Source: Erythrobacter sp. UBA3075
GTDB taxonomy: Bacteria > Pseudomonadota > Alphaproteobacteria > Sphingomonadales > Sphingomonadaceae
Direction: 5' to 3'
Length of the DNA stretch: 13,079 bases
Assembly (NCBI GenBank): GCA_002367375.1
Contig: DFBR01000078.1
Location: 1-13,079, forward strand
Under the pieces are notes generated by a model that was not told where the DNA came from, did not search any database, and saw only the letters and a program-made list of their open reading frames with translations. The position numbers and the translations under genes are program-made. Numbering within the stretch: position 1 is the first letter of the stretch; each line of letters begins with the position of its first letter. Below, one piece after another: positions 1 through 7,021 of this stretch.

Positions 1-917
1 TGGTGTTCGTAATCCTCGATCGCGACAGACATGCGGATGGCCGGGTAACCGCGATCAAGGAACGGCAGGTGGTCCCCGCCCCGCCCCATGCGGTCGCTGC
101 GCCAGGTCTGGCGAACGTCGAGGCCGCCGGCATGCTCAGCGGCGAGGGCGTCCAGCCAGCGCGAGAGATTGCGGCTGGGGGAATCGTTGGCCCCGCCCCG
201 GCTGCGCATACGGGCGCGGGTCGGGTCGTCAGCATCGGCGCGCACGCCTTCGGAGAACACCCGCAGATGCGCGGCATCGCACACGCCATCCGATCCGCAT
301 GATCCGCCGACAACATCATTGTTGAGTACGGCCTTCACCGTCCAACCCTGTTCGGTCACGTAATCGGCCAGCACATTGCCGCCATACAGCCCTTGCTCCT
401 CGCCTGAGAGAAGCGCGTAGATGATGGTGGTGGGATATTGCCGCTGGCTGAGCACTCGCGCAGCTTCCAGCACCAGTGCGCTGCCGCTGGCATTGTCATT
501 CGCGCCGGGAGCTTCGACTTCGGCATCCATGACATCAGAGCCGCGACTGTCGATATGGCCCTGTATGATAACGACCTCATTTGGCCGCTCGCTGCCCCAC
601 TGGATTGCCACAGCATTGCGGATCAGCACCGGTTCGGGAATCCGCCGTCCGCTGCGCATATCCTCGACAAATCGCGTTTCGAGACAGCCACCACACGCCG
701 CGCTGGCTGCGTCGAACTGCGCCCTGCCCCAATCGAGAGCCGCGCCAATACCGCGTTCGGGATCGTCATAGGTGGACAGCGTGTGGCGCGTGCCGAAGCC
801 GACCATGGTCTCGACATCATTTTGCAGCCGTTCGACCGAAACCGGTTCAGCCGGATCAGAAGATTGAGCAGCGGCGGGTGCGGCGACAAATGCCGCAATT
901 GGAAGGAGATAACGCAT
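1..917 (-). CDS. Secreted M28-family zinc aminopeptidase/peptidase, 3' end cut by window edge
   Basis: The 305 visible residues are the start and most of an M28 metallopeptidase, a family of exported two-zinc exopeptidases. Residues 1-18 (MRYLLPIAAFVAAPAAAQ) form a typical Sec signal peptide with an AxA cleavage site, so the enzyme should act in the periplasm or outside. Metal-site motifs appear in family order: GHIDS (H121, with D123 beside it), GANDNASG (bridging D141), SGEEQG (catalytic base E173, ligand E174) and NNDVVGG (D201). GGDHLPF lies near residue 281. The last metal-binding His is expected in the EDYEH region that runs off the edge. Two cysteine pairs, C75/C78 and C207/C213, could form disulfides, which fits export. 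The start is the ATG at 917; it has no clear Shine-Dalgarno sequence and is preceded by a hairpin. It lies 44 bases after the DUF805 gene, probably in one transcript with it. The substrate is unknown. Confidence 0.9.
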   Translation of the reverse strand, partial: MRYLLPIAAFVAAPAAAQSSDPAEPVSVERLQNDVETMVGFGTRHTLSTYDDPERGIGAALDWGRAQFDAASAACGGCLETRFVEDMRSGRRIPEPVLIRNAVAIQWGSERPNEVVIIQGHIDSRGSDVMDAEVEAPGANDNASGSALVLEAARVLSQRQYPTTIIYALLSGEEQGLYGGNVLADYVTEQGWTVKAVLNNDVVGGSCGSDGVCDAAHLRVFSEGVRADADDPTRARMRSRGGANDSPSRNLSRWLDALAAEHAGGLDVRQTWRSDRMGRGGDHLPFLDRGYPAIRMSVAIEDYEH

Positions 918-920
918 GGA

Positions 921-954
921 ACTTGTCTCGCGCGGTGGCGCGCGTTTGGCAAGT
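921..954 (-). other. GC-rich hairpin directly upstream of the M28 peptidase start
   Basis: In the 44-base gap between the DUF805 gene and the peptidase, CGCGCG at 929-934 pairs with CGCGCG at 939-944 around a four-base loop. Outside it, ACTTG at 921-925 pairs with CAAGT at 950-954 across a small internal loop. The structure ends three bases before the start codon and occupies the place of the ribosome binding site. No T-tract follows, so it is not a standard terminator. A role in translation or mRNA processing is inference. Confidence 0.5.
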
Positions 955-961
955 AGCCTTT

Positions 962-1561
962 TTACGCGATCGAAGCCGGTTCCTCGCCATAACGATTGGG
1001 TCCATGCTGCGACTTCATGACGCCAAAACCAGCCACCACCAGTATCGCGAGCCAGCCTGCCATGTTGGACCACCTGAAGGTCAGGTCGGCCTCCAATTGT
1101 TGCATCTCAGCGGGGTTGTTCGCGTTTACAGCTGCGGTCGTCAGCAATTCCTGTATTTCGCCGACCACTGCAATGCTGTCTCCGATCGCGATCACTTGCA
1201 GCGCAATTGGAATGATCGCGAGAAGTCCGGGACAACCCCCATCGTGGAGCCTCCGCACAAATGATGCGACGAACATGAGCATGACGATCACCGAGATCAC
1301 CGCTGAAATATAAATCTGCGTTCCCATGGCATCGGCCATGCCGCTCATCATTTCCACCTGCACCTGCTCGGGATCAGCGCCGGACTGCACAGTGTCAATT
1401 GCCGAACCAGCACTCGAAACGACCATCGGTATTGCCGCGAGGAAGCCAATGACCCACTGCGCTATGAGCAGAAACAGCGCATACCACCAGAAAGTTGGCC
1501 TTGCGTCCCGACCAGAGAAATCCGTCAGGTGCGAAAGATTGTACTTGATGGCCTCGATCAT
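962..1561 (-). CDS. DUF805 family integral membrane protein
   Basis: This 199-residue membrane protein has the DUF805 (YhaH-like) signatures: an N-terminal segment with FSGRDARPTFWW (residues 15-26), the RRLHDGG motif (103-109) after the second membrane span, and GPNRYGEEP near the C terminus (187-195). Four hydrophobic spans are visible at about 24-49, 82-102, 112-133 and 168-183. It is longer than the usual DUF805 protein of about 110-150 residues, because of one Met/acidic loop (about 52-80) and a second polar loop (134-167). The family's molecular function is not known. The gene starts 24 bases after proS and is followed 44 bases later by the peptidase, so it is probably co-transcribed with both. 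A GGAGCGGGA stretch upstream of the ATG could serve as ribosome binding site. Confidence 0.88.
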   Translation of the reverse strand: MIEAIKYNLSHLTDFSGRDARPTFWWYALFLLIAQWVIGFLAAIPMVVSSAGSAIDTVQSGADPEQVQVEMMSGMADAMGTQIYISAVISVIVMLMFVASFVRRLHDGGCPGLLAIIPIALQVIAIGDSIAVVGEIQELLTTAAVNANNPAEMQQLEADLTFRWSNMAGWLAILVVAGFGVMKSQHGPNRYGEEPASIA

Positions 1562-1585
1562 ATTCTGTCCCGCTCCAATCGCTGC

Positions 1586-3130
1586 TCAATAAGCCCGCGC
1601 GACGTAAATCCTCTCGACTGCGGGAGCGCCGGTGAAGATACATGTGCCATCGGCGGGCGGCGTATTCATCGGCACATTGCGGAAGGTGAGTTTGAGCGCT
1701 TTCAGCTGCTCCTCAACCGCTTTCAGACCTTCTCCGGTCGGTTTCGACCATTGCACCTCGGCCCAACCGGGATAGCGGCGATCTTCGCCGAAGAACTCTG
1801 CGAGCCCCTCCATATTGTCGATCTCGCGCGTGATGTTGGCGTCGCGCCGTTCGCGAGCCTCGGCGAATAAGCCGCTCTGCATGTCCGACAGGATCGAAGA
1901 AATTGTATCAATAGCAGTCTCGCGCGCCGGGTTCTGGAAAGCGGGCTTGCCGGTTTCTGCATTCCACAACGCATCACGGCGCAACATGCTGACGACGCCG
2001 TTTTCCATATCGCGCGAGCCGACCTCAAGGATGATCGGCGCGCCCTTGCGCACCCAATCCCAGCGTTTGCCAGCCGCCTTGCCCGGACGCGTATCGAGCA
2101 GGACGCGCAATGGTTCGCCCAGCGCAGATTGCCCCGCCAGACCGGCGTGCAATCCCTCGCAATAGTCGAGCAGCGCCGCATCTTCCGGCTTGCCGCGCAG
2201 CATCGGCAGAATAACGATTTGGAACGGCGCAAGAGCAGGCGGCACGCGCAGCCCGTCATCATCGCCATGCGTCATGATTAACCCGCCGACCATGCGGGTG
2301 GACATTCCCCAGCTTACTGTGTGGCACAGCTCCTGCCCGCCCTCGCGGTTCTGATAACGGATGTTGGCAGCTTCGGCGAAGCTGGTGCCAAGATAGTGAC
2401 TGGTGCCCGCCTGCAGCGCCTTGCCATCCTGCATCATCGCTTCGATCGACCATGTCTCGCGCGCGCCGGGGAAGCGTTCGTTCTCCGGCTTTTCACCTGC
2501 GATCACCGGGATGGCGGCATCTTCTTCGGCGAAGGCGCGATACATCTCTAGCGCGCGCATGGTTTCGACCCGCGCCTCTGCCTCATCCGCGTGGGCCGTA
2601 TGGCCTTCCTGCCAGAGGAATTCACTGGTGCGCAGGAACATGCGAGTACGCATTTCCCAGCGCACGACATTGGCCCACTGGTTGAGCTTGAGCGGCAAGT
2701 CGCGCCAGCTCTGCACCCAGCGGCTCATCGCATCGCCGATTATGGTTTCCGATGTCGGGCGGACCACCAGCGGCTCTTCCAGCTTCGCTTCGGGATCGGG
2801 AATAAGGCCCCCGTCACCATCGGCAATCAGCCGGTGATGGGTGACAACCGCCATTTCCTTCGCAAAGCCTTCGACATGCGCAGCTTCGCGCTCGAAATTG
2901 GCGAGTGGTATGAAGAGCGGAAAATAGGCGTTTTGCACGCCTGCCGCCTTGATCCGGTCATCCAGCAGACGTTGCATCCGTTCCCAGATGCCAAATCCCC
3001 ACGGTTTGATGACCATACATCCGCGCACGCCCGACTCCTCGGCCATGTCGGCAGCGGAAATGACCTCCTGATACCATTTGGCGAAGTCATCTTCGCGTTT
3101 GATGGAAAGGGCGTGGCGAATGGCGGACAT
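1586..3130 (-). CDS. proS: Proline--tRNA ligase, archaeal/eukaryotic-type architecture
   Basis: This 514-residue cytoplasmic class II synthetase attaches proline to tRNA-Pro. Class II motif 2 is seen around 157-178 (RWEMRTRMFLRTSEF, then LWQEGHTAH), motif 3 around 282-302 (GGLIMTHGDDDGL, then PPALAP), and RPTSE at 124-128. The order and the C terminus ending in Tyr (YVARAY) match the archaeal/eukaryotic-like ProRS type, which lacks the INS editing insertion of standard bacterial enzymes. In zinc-binding members the C-terminal domain carries four cysteines; here only C497 in GTCIFTG is left, so zinc binding is probably lost. I chose the ATG at 3130 (MSAIRHALS), which matches the family start and has GGGAAAG upstream. 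An ATG at 3172 would add 14 atypical residues and has no ribosome site. The DUF805 and M28 genes follow closely. Confidence 0.95.
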   Translation of the reverse strand: MSAIRHALSIKREDDFAKWYQEVISAADMAEESGVRGCMVIKPWGFGIWERMQRLLDDRIKAAGVQNAYFPLFIPLANFEREAAHVEGFAKEMAVVTHHRLIADGDGGLIPDPEAKLEEPLVVRPTSETIIGDAMSRWVQSWRDLPLKLNQWANVVRWEMRTRMFLRTSEFLWQEGHTAHADEAEARVETMRALEMYRAFAEEDAAIPVIAGEKPENERFPGARETWSIEAMMQDGKALQAGTSHYLGTSFAEAANIRYQNREGGQELCHTVSWGMSTRMVGGLIMTHGDDDGLRVPPALAPFQIVILPMLRGKPEDAALLDYCEGLHAGLAGQSALGEPLRVLLDTRPGKAAGKRWDWVRKGAPIILEVGSRDMENGVVSMLRRDALWNAETGKPAFQNPARETAIDTISSILSDMQSGLFAEARERRDANITREIDNMEGLAEFFGEDRRYPGWAEVQWSKPTGEGLKAVEEQLKALKLTFRNVPMNTPPADGTCIFTGAPAVERIYVARAY

Positions 3131-3211
3131 GCAGTGACTTTCCCGACTAGGACAAAAGGCAAGTTGCTCCAATGACGCGAGCGATGCGCCGAGTCGAGAG
3201 GTCTACTTTGG

Positions 3212-3235
3212 AAAATCGCACGAAAATGCGGTGCG
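3212..3235 (-). terminator. Weak candidate terminator after phaR
   Basis: Reading the minus strand, 8 bases after the phaR stop codon, CGCAC and GTGCG (3231-3235 and 3217-3221) form a 5-bp stem around a 9-base loop, followed by ATTTTC. It has the layout of a Rho-independent terminator, but the stem and T-run are short. It may separate phaR from proS only partly. Confidence 0.3.
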
Positions 3236-3243
3236 TGGCGGGT

Positions 3244-3813
3244 TTATTCGCCGAGCTTGTCCAGCTTGCGCTTCATCTCTGCCATTTGCGAACGCAGCGA
3301 CTCGATGTCTTCGCGGCCCTCATCAGAGGTGGGCGTCGGCGCTGCGGGCTCGGGTTGCTCACCAGCGCCGGGCATGAATGCCTGCGCAGCCGCCTGGAAC
3401 ATGGCCATGTTGGTCTCGGCCATCCGGGTAAGTGTGTCTTTCCCCACGCTCGACTTGAACGCGTCCTGCAATTTGGACTGGTTGGTCTCAAAATTGGCCA
3501 TCGCCGCTTCGAGATAGGGTGGCATCATTGCCTGCATGGAATTACCATACATTCCAATCAGTTGGCGTAAGAAGCTAACAGGCAACATCTGCTCACCATT
3601 GGCTTCTTCTTCCATGATGATCTGAGTCAGGATGGAATGGGTGATGTCGTTCCCGGTCTTGGCATCCAACACCTGAAAGTTGATGTCCTCGCGCACCATG
3701 GCGGCCAGATCATCGAGCGTGATGTAGCTTGAAGAACGCGTGTTGTAGAGCCGCCTGTTGGCGTATTTTTTGATAATTACGGTGCCAGATTTTGCGTCAG
3801 CCTTATCGGCCAT
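3244..3813 (-). CDS. phaR: Polyhydroxyalkanoate synthesis repressor PhaR
   Basis: The 189-residue product is a clear PhaR. The N-terminal PHB/PHA accumulation regulator DNA-binding domain runs from about residue 11 to 66 and holds the hallmark KKYANRRLYNT (15-25) and SSYITLDDL (28-36). A PHB_acc type domain follows (about 70-145), then a Pro/Ala-rich linker (150-163) and a charged C-terminal helix (168-189). Proteins of this family bind both DNA and nascent PHA granules, and release repression of phasin and related genes when polymer forms. No phaC, phaB or phasin gene is present in the window, so its targets lie elsewhere. The ATG at 3813 has AAGGGA upstream. The 75-base leader is rich in TGC/GCA triplets and could be an autoregulatory site. 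Confidence 0.96.
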   Translation of the reverse strand: MADKADAKSGTVIIKKYANRRLYNTRSSSYITLDDLAAMVREDINFQVLDAKTGNDITHSILTQIIMEEEANGEQMLPVSFLRQLIGMYGNSMQAMMPPYLEAAMANFETNQSKLQDAFKSSVGKDTLTRMAETNMAMFQAAAQAFMPGAGEQPEPAAPTPTSDEGREDIESLRSQMAEMKRKLDKLGE

Positions 3814-3845
3814 GGGAAATCCCTTGGTTGCTTATTCGTAACTTA

Positions 3846-3882
3846 GCACTTGCAGCACGTAGTTTGCAATTGCGGTATCGCA
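3846..3882 (-). promoter_or_regulatory. Candidate PhaR autoregulatory site / phaR control region
   Basis: The phaR leader carries six TGC or GCA triplets within 37 bases. These include an inverted pair TTGCA (3850-3854) and TGCAA (3865-3869), and the palindrome GCAATTGC (3866-3873). PhaR of Paracoccus and Rhodobacter is reported to recognise TGC-rich or CTGC/GCAG-type sites and to control its own gene. On the minus strand TTGCAA could act as a -35 box with TAAGTT 18 bases downstream, which is a weak match. Assignment as an operator is inference. Confidence 0.35.
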
Positions 3883-3888
3883 GCTGTG

Positions 3889-4935
3889 TCACTCTCGGTC
3901 GAAACGATCGCCAAGGATTGTCAGGATTTCATATTGCGAGAGGCCGCTTCGCCGCGAAATTTTGCCCAAATCTCCCGGCAAATCAAGGAAATCGCCGTCT
4001 TTCACGCCGCTGTTCCCGACATCGACGGCAATCATGTCCATCGAAACACGGCCAAGAACTGGCAGGGTGTGCTCCTCATGTTGCAGCGCACTGCCCTTGC
4101 CCATCATCCGGAGGAATCCGTCAGCATAACCGATGGAGACAATTGCGACCCGTGTCGGGTGCTCGGCAACCCATGTAGCGTTGTAACCCACTGCATCGCC
4201 GGGTGAGATATCTCGGGTCTGGATCACCGCTGCTCGCGGATAGGCTACCTGCGCAATGTGATTGGCCAGATCGGGATGAGGAATGCCGCCAAACAAAGCG
4301 ATGCCGGGCCGGGTCATGTCGAAATGATAGTCATGACCGAGCATTATACCTGCCGAGTTGGCGAGGCTAAGACGCCGCGCTCCTACTTGCGCAACGGCCT
4401 CCTGAAACACGCCAAGTTGCTGGGCATTTTGCGGAGTGTCGTCTTCAGCAGAAGCGAGATGCGACATGAGAATGTCGACGTCCAGCGCCTGAACAGCTGG
4501 GTCGGCCAGTTCCGAGAGTGCAAGGCCAAGTCGGTTGATCCCGCTGTCCACCATCAGATGGCAGGTGCCGCCGCCACTCTCGTTCCATAATTGCGCCTGA
4601 TTTAGCGAGTTGATGACTGGAATGACGCCCGTTGCGCGTGCGAAGGCGGCCTCGTCTGCGTTGCGCGTACCGAACAGGACGCAAACCGCGCTACCCTCGA
4701 CATGCTCGAGCACAGGCGGGACTTCGCTCCAGTGCGCAAGGAAAAAGTGCCGGGCTCCGGCATCACGCAATGTTGGCACTGCAACATCGACGCCTAAACC
4801 ATAAGCATCGGCCTTTACCGCTGCCCCTGCGATGGCATTGCCAGACAAGCGATCCAGCGCGCGCCAGTTTGCCGTCAGCGCAGCGCGGTCGATACGCAGG
4901 CGCAGGCTACGTGGTGGCTCGTCAGGAATGGTCAT
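3889..4935 (-). CDS. alr: Alanine racemase (PLP-dependent)
   Basis: The 348-residue enzyme interconverts L- and D-alanine in the cytoplasm, supplying D-alanine for peptidoglycan. The pyridoxal phosphate lysine is K41 in AVKADAYGLG. Further family marks are GINRLG (R135), the phosphate/pyridine-contacting region MTRPGIALFGG (R209), the second catalytic base Y251 in VGYNATW, SIGYADGFLR (267-276) and GRVSMDM (295-301). The C-terminal beta domain ends with the usual SQYEILTILGDR. Length is normal for a family of about 350-380 residues. The ATG at 4935 lies inside the end of the upstream transporter gene (14-base overlap), and only a weak GAAGA precedes it, so translation is probably coupled. A catabolic alanine racemase (DadX) would look alike; no dadA is present. 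Confidence 0.95.
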   Translation of the reverse strand: MTIPDEPPRSLRLRIDRAALTANWRALDRLSGNAIAGAAVKADAYGLGVDVAVPTLRDAGARHFFLAHWSEVPPVLEHVEGSAVCVLFGTRNADEAAFARATGVIPVINSLNQAQLWNESGGGTCHLMVDSGINRLGLALSELADPAVQALDVDILMSHLASAEDDTPQNAQQLGVFQEAVAQVGARRLSLANSAGIMLGHDYHFDMTRPGIALFGGIPHPDLANHIAQVAYPRAAVIQTRDISPGDAVGYNATWVAEHPTRVAIVSIGYADGFLRMMGKGSALQHEEHTLPVLGRVSMDMIAVDVGNSGVKDGDFLDLPGDLGKISRRSGLSQYEILTILGDRFDRE

Positions 4936-6559
4936 CGCTGAAATCTTCAGGGGGACCGCCCTTCAGCCCCCACCAGGCAATAATGACGCCGAATGCAACG
5001 ACCACCCAAGTATACCACAGCCCCGCATAGACATCCCCAGAACGCGCCACGATGATGCTGGAGATCAGTGGCAGGAAGCCGCCGAGATAACCGGCACCGA
5101 TGTGATAGGGGATGGACATAGAGCTATAGCGAATCTGCGGAGGGAACATCTCCGTCAACAAAGCGGCCACAGAGCCGTAGGTGAGTGCGGACAACATGCC
5201 CAGAACCAGCAACAGGCCGATAATGCCCAATATGTTGGCAAAGGGCGGCGTGCGCCGCTCAAAATCGAAGCCATTTTCGGACAATGCCGCTTGCAAGCCA
5301 TCCCTGCGCGCGTCACCGCTGTCGAGCCAATCAGAGCCCAGCGCGATATCTTGTTCGCCCACAGCCACGCCTAGCGTCTCGTTCTCATTCACTGCGTAGG
5401 CGACACCGCTTGCGGTCAGTGTTTCGAGGATTTTACCGCAATCGCTTTGTTCCCGGTCAAACAGGTCCGCAAATGGATCGGTCGAGCATTGCTGCCCGCT
5501 CACAACAACCGGATTATCCTGTGCTGCCTGAGCCAATTCCGGGTTTGCCAGCGATCCCATGCTCCAGAAGATCGGGAATAGCAGCGCCAACGCGCCAAGC
5601 GCACCAATGATGATCGGGCGGCGGCGGCCGATCCGGTCAGACCATTTGCCCACAAGAATGTAGAACGCCATCGACAGAGCACCGGCGGTGAGCAGGATCA
5701 TTTCTACCAACCCTTCTTCCAAACGCATTGGCCCGCGAAGGAAAGACAGGCTGGAGAAAAATGCCGTGTACCAAACGGTGGTGAGCACACCCGACACGCC
5801 GAACAGCGCGATGAAAATGCGCTTCTTGTTACCGGGATAGGTGAAGCTCTCGACAAAGGGGTTGGCGGCCATTTTGCCTTCCGCCTTCATGGCGCGGAAC
5901 ACTGGACTTTCCGACAGCTTCAGCCGCATCCACAGCGAGATGCCCAGCAGGATGATCGAGAGCAGGAAGGGTATGCGCCAGCCCCACGCAGCGAAGTCAT
6001 CAGCCGGGATCAAGGCGCGGCAGGCGAGCACTACGATAATGCTGAGTGCAAAGCCGCCCACGACGCTGGCCTGAATAAAGCTGGTGTAAAACCCGCGCTT
6101 TTCGGGTGGAGCATGTTCAGCCACGTAGATCGCGGCGCCACCATATTCTCCGCCAAGAGCCAATCCCTGAATAATGCGCAGGCCAATGACAATGATGGGT
6201 GCGGCAATACCGATGGTCGCGACCGTTGGGATCAGGCCGACCCCGGCAGTCGCGATGCCCATCAAAGTGACCGTCACAAGAAAGGTGTATTTTCGGCCCA
6301 ATTTGTCGCCCAAATAGCCGAACAGGATTGCGCCAATCGGGCGGAAGGCAAAACCAACGGCGAAGGTGGACCACACCAGCAACAAGCCAAGCGTGTCATT
6401 GTCGACGTCGTAAAACGCATCCTTCAGGATGTAGGCCAGCGTTCCGTAGATGAAGAAATCATACCATTCGAAAACCGTACCAGCGCTGCTCGCAGCGATG
6501 ACGAGGCGAATTTCCTTCGCGCTCGGTTCAAGAACTTCTTCTGCGGTAGCTTCCGCCAT
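4922..6559 (-). CDS. MFS transporter, metabolite:H+ symporter (MHS) type with large periplasmic loop
   Basis: This 545-residue inner membrane protein has twelve predicted spans, at about 17-45, 57-82, 91-110, 118-145, 160-182, 193-212, 248-272, 283-305, 316-335, 440-470, 484-506 and 512-531. MHS/ProP-like marks are the N-terminal SAGTVFEWYDFFIYGT (25-40), the loop 2-3 motif GYLGDKLGRKYTF (81-93), the RIIQGLALGGEYGG region (128-141) and GKWSDRIGRRRP in loop 8-9 (304-315). Known relatives carry proline/betaine, alpha-ketoglutarate, shikimate or citrate with protons; the substrate here cannot be told. Loop 9-10 is expanded to about 105 residues (336-439) with cysteines C358 and C374, and should face the periplasm. 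The gene has a strong Shine-Dalgarno sequence, starts 30 bases after the NifU-like gene and overlaps alr by 14 bases. Confidence 0.92.
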   Translation of the reverse strand: MAEATAEEVLEPSAKEIRLVIAASSAGTVFEWYDFFIYGTLAYILKDAFYDVDNDTLGLLLVWSTFAVGFAFRPIGAILFGYLGDKLGRKYTFLVTVTLMGIATAGVGLIPTVATIGIAAPIIVIGLRIIQGLALGGEYGGAAIYVAEHAPPEKRGFYTSFIQASVVGGFALSIIVVLACRALIPADDFAAWGWRIPFLLSIILLGISLWMRLKLSESPVFRAMKAEGKMAANPFVESFTYPGNKKRIFIALFGVSGVLTTVWYTAFFSSLSFLRGPMRLEEGLVEMILLTAGALSMAFYILVGKWSDRIGRRRPIIIGALGALALLFPIFWSMGSLANPELAQAAQDNPVVVSGQQCSTDPFADLFDREQSDCGKILETLTASGVAYAVNENETLGVAVGEQDIALGSDWLDSGDARRDGLQAALSENGFDFERRTPPFANILGIIGLLLVLGMLSALTYGSVAALLTEMFPPQIRYSSMSIPYHIGAGYLGGFLPLISSIIVARSGDVYAGLWYTWVVVAFGVIIAWWGLKGGPPEDFSDDHS

Positions 6560-6562
6560 GCG

Positions 6563-6571
6563 CTCCCCCTT
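6563..6571 (-). promoter_or_regulatory. Strong Shine-Dalgarno site of the MFS transporter gene
   Basis: The minus strand reads AAGGGGGAG three bases before the ATG at 6559. It is the clearest ribosome binding site in the window and fixes this start. It implies the transporter is translated independently of the genes before it. Confidence 0.7.
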
Positions 6572-6589
6572 GGTTTGCAGCGTTGGGGA

Positions 6590-7021
6590 CTAGCCCGAAG
6601 CAGGCACTGTGGAAAGAGCTGCAATTGCGGCCTTCCACGGCAACAGCATTGCACCATGTCGCCCGCGGTAATTACGTGCAGGGGCGATCAGGTCCAGACC
6701 GGGCCAATCGGGTGCGGGCGCTTCGCCGCTCAGCCAGTCAATCAGCCCGTCGTGAATGCCGGTGAGATCGTCGATCGACCGACCCACTGCATGGCGGGCG
6801 AAGATTGCGGCAGAAGCTTGGCCAACGGCACATGCACGCACCGTTAGTCCGACCTGTGACAGGCGCCCCTTCGGATCGAGCGCCAGATCCATCTCAAGCG
6901 AAGACCCGCAGCTGGCCGAACGTGCTGTGCCGTGGAAGGCGTGTTCTTCCAGCATGGGGTAATTCGCCAGCTCCACCGCTGCGGCAAGCATTGCGGGAGT
7001 GTAAAGACTTTGCGCGCTCAC
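6590..7021 (-). CDS. NifU/IscU N-terminal-domain-like protein (Fe-S cluster scaffold family), lacking the third cysteine
   Basis: The 143-residue protein is related to IscU/NifU, on which Fe-S clusters are built. Two scaffold cysteines are in place: C38 in SASCGSS and C64 in VRACAVGQASAAI. The region that should hold the third, near RGRHGAMLLPW (119-129), has none, and the Asp normally following the first cysteine (CGD) is Ser. The retained LLPW end and the GQASA helix show that the fold is the same. From memory, close alphaproteobacterial relatives share this two-cysteine form, so it is probably a lineage subtype and not a decayed gene. The start codon is GTG at 7021, overlapping the cvpA stop by four bases (GTGA), so it is likely translationally coupled. 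No iscS, sufS or other Fe-S assembly gene lies in the window. Whether it still carries a cluster is unknown. Confidence 0.85.
   Translation of the reverse strand: MSAQSLYTPAMLAAAVELANYPMLEEHAFHGTARSASCGSSLEMDLALDPKGRLSQVGLTVRACAVGQASAAIFARHAVGRSIDDLTGIHDGLIDWLSGEAPAPDWPGLDLIAPARNYRGRHGAMLLPWKAAIAALSTVPASG

Noticed and set aside
581..1264. Plus-strand open frame of 227 codons opposite the M28 and DUF805 genes
   Set aside because: It lies antisense to two clearly recognised genes, spans their junction and reads as low-complexity Arg/Pro/His-rich protein typical of a GC-rich shadow frame.
3131..3172. Fourteen-residue N-terminal extension of ProRS from the ATG at 3172
   Set aside because: The added residues do not match the family start, and no ribosome site precedes that ATG, whereas the ATG at 3130 has a plausible one.
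2591..3175. Plus-strand open frame of 194 codons opposite proS
   Set aside because: It is wholly antisense to conserved ProRS sequence and resembles no family I recognise; long antisense frames are expected at this GC content.
6113..6847. Plus-strand open frame of 244 codons opposite the MFS and NifU-like genes
   Set aside because: It crosses the boundary of two real minus-strand genes and has shadow-like composition.
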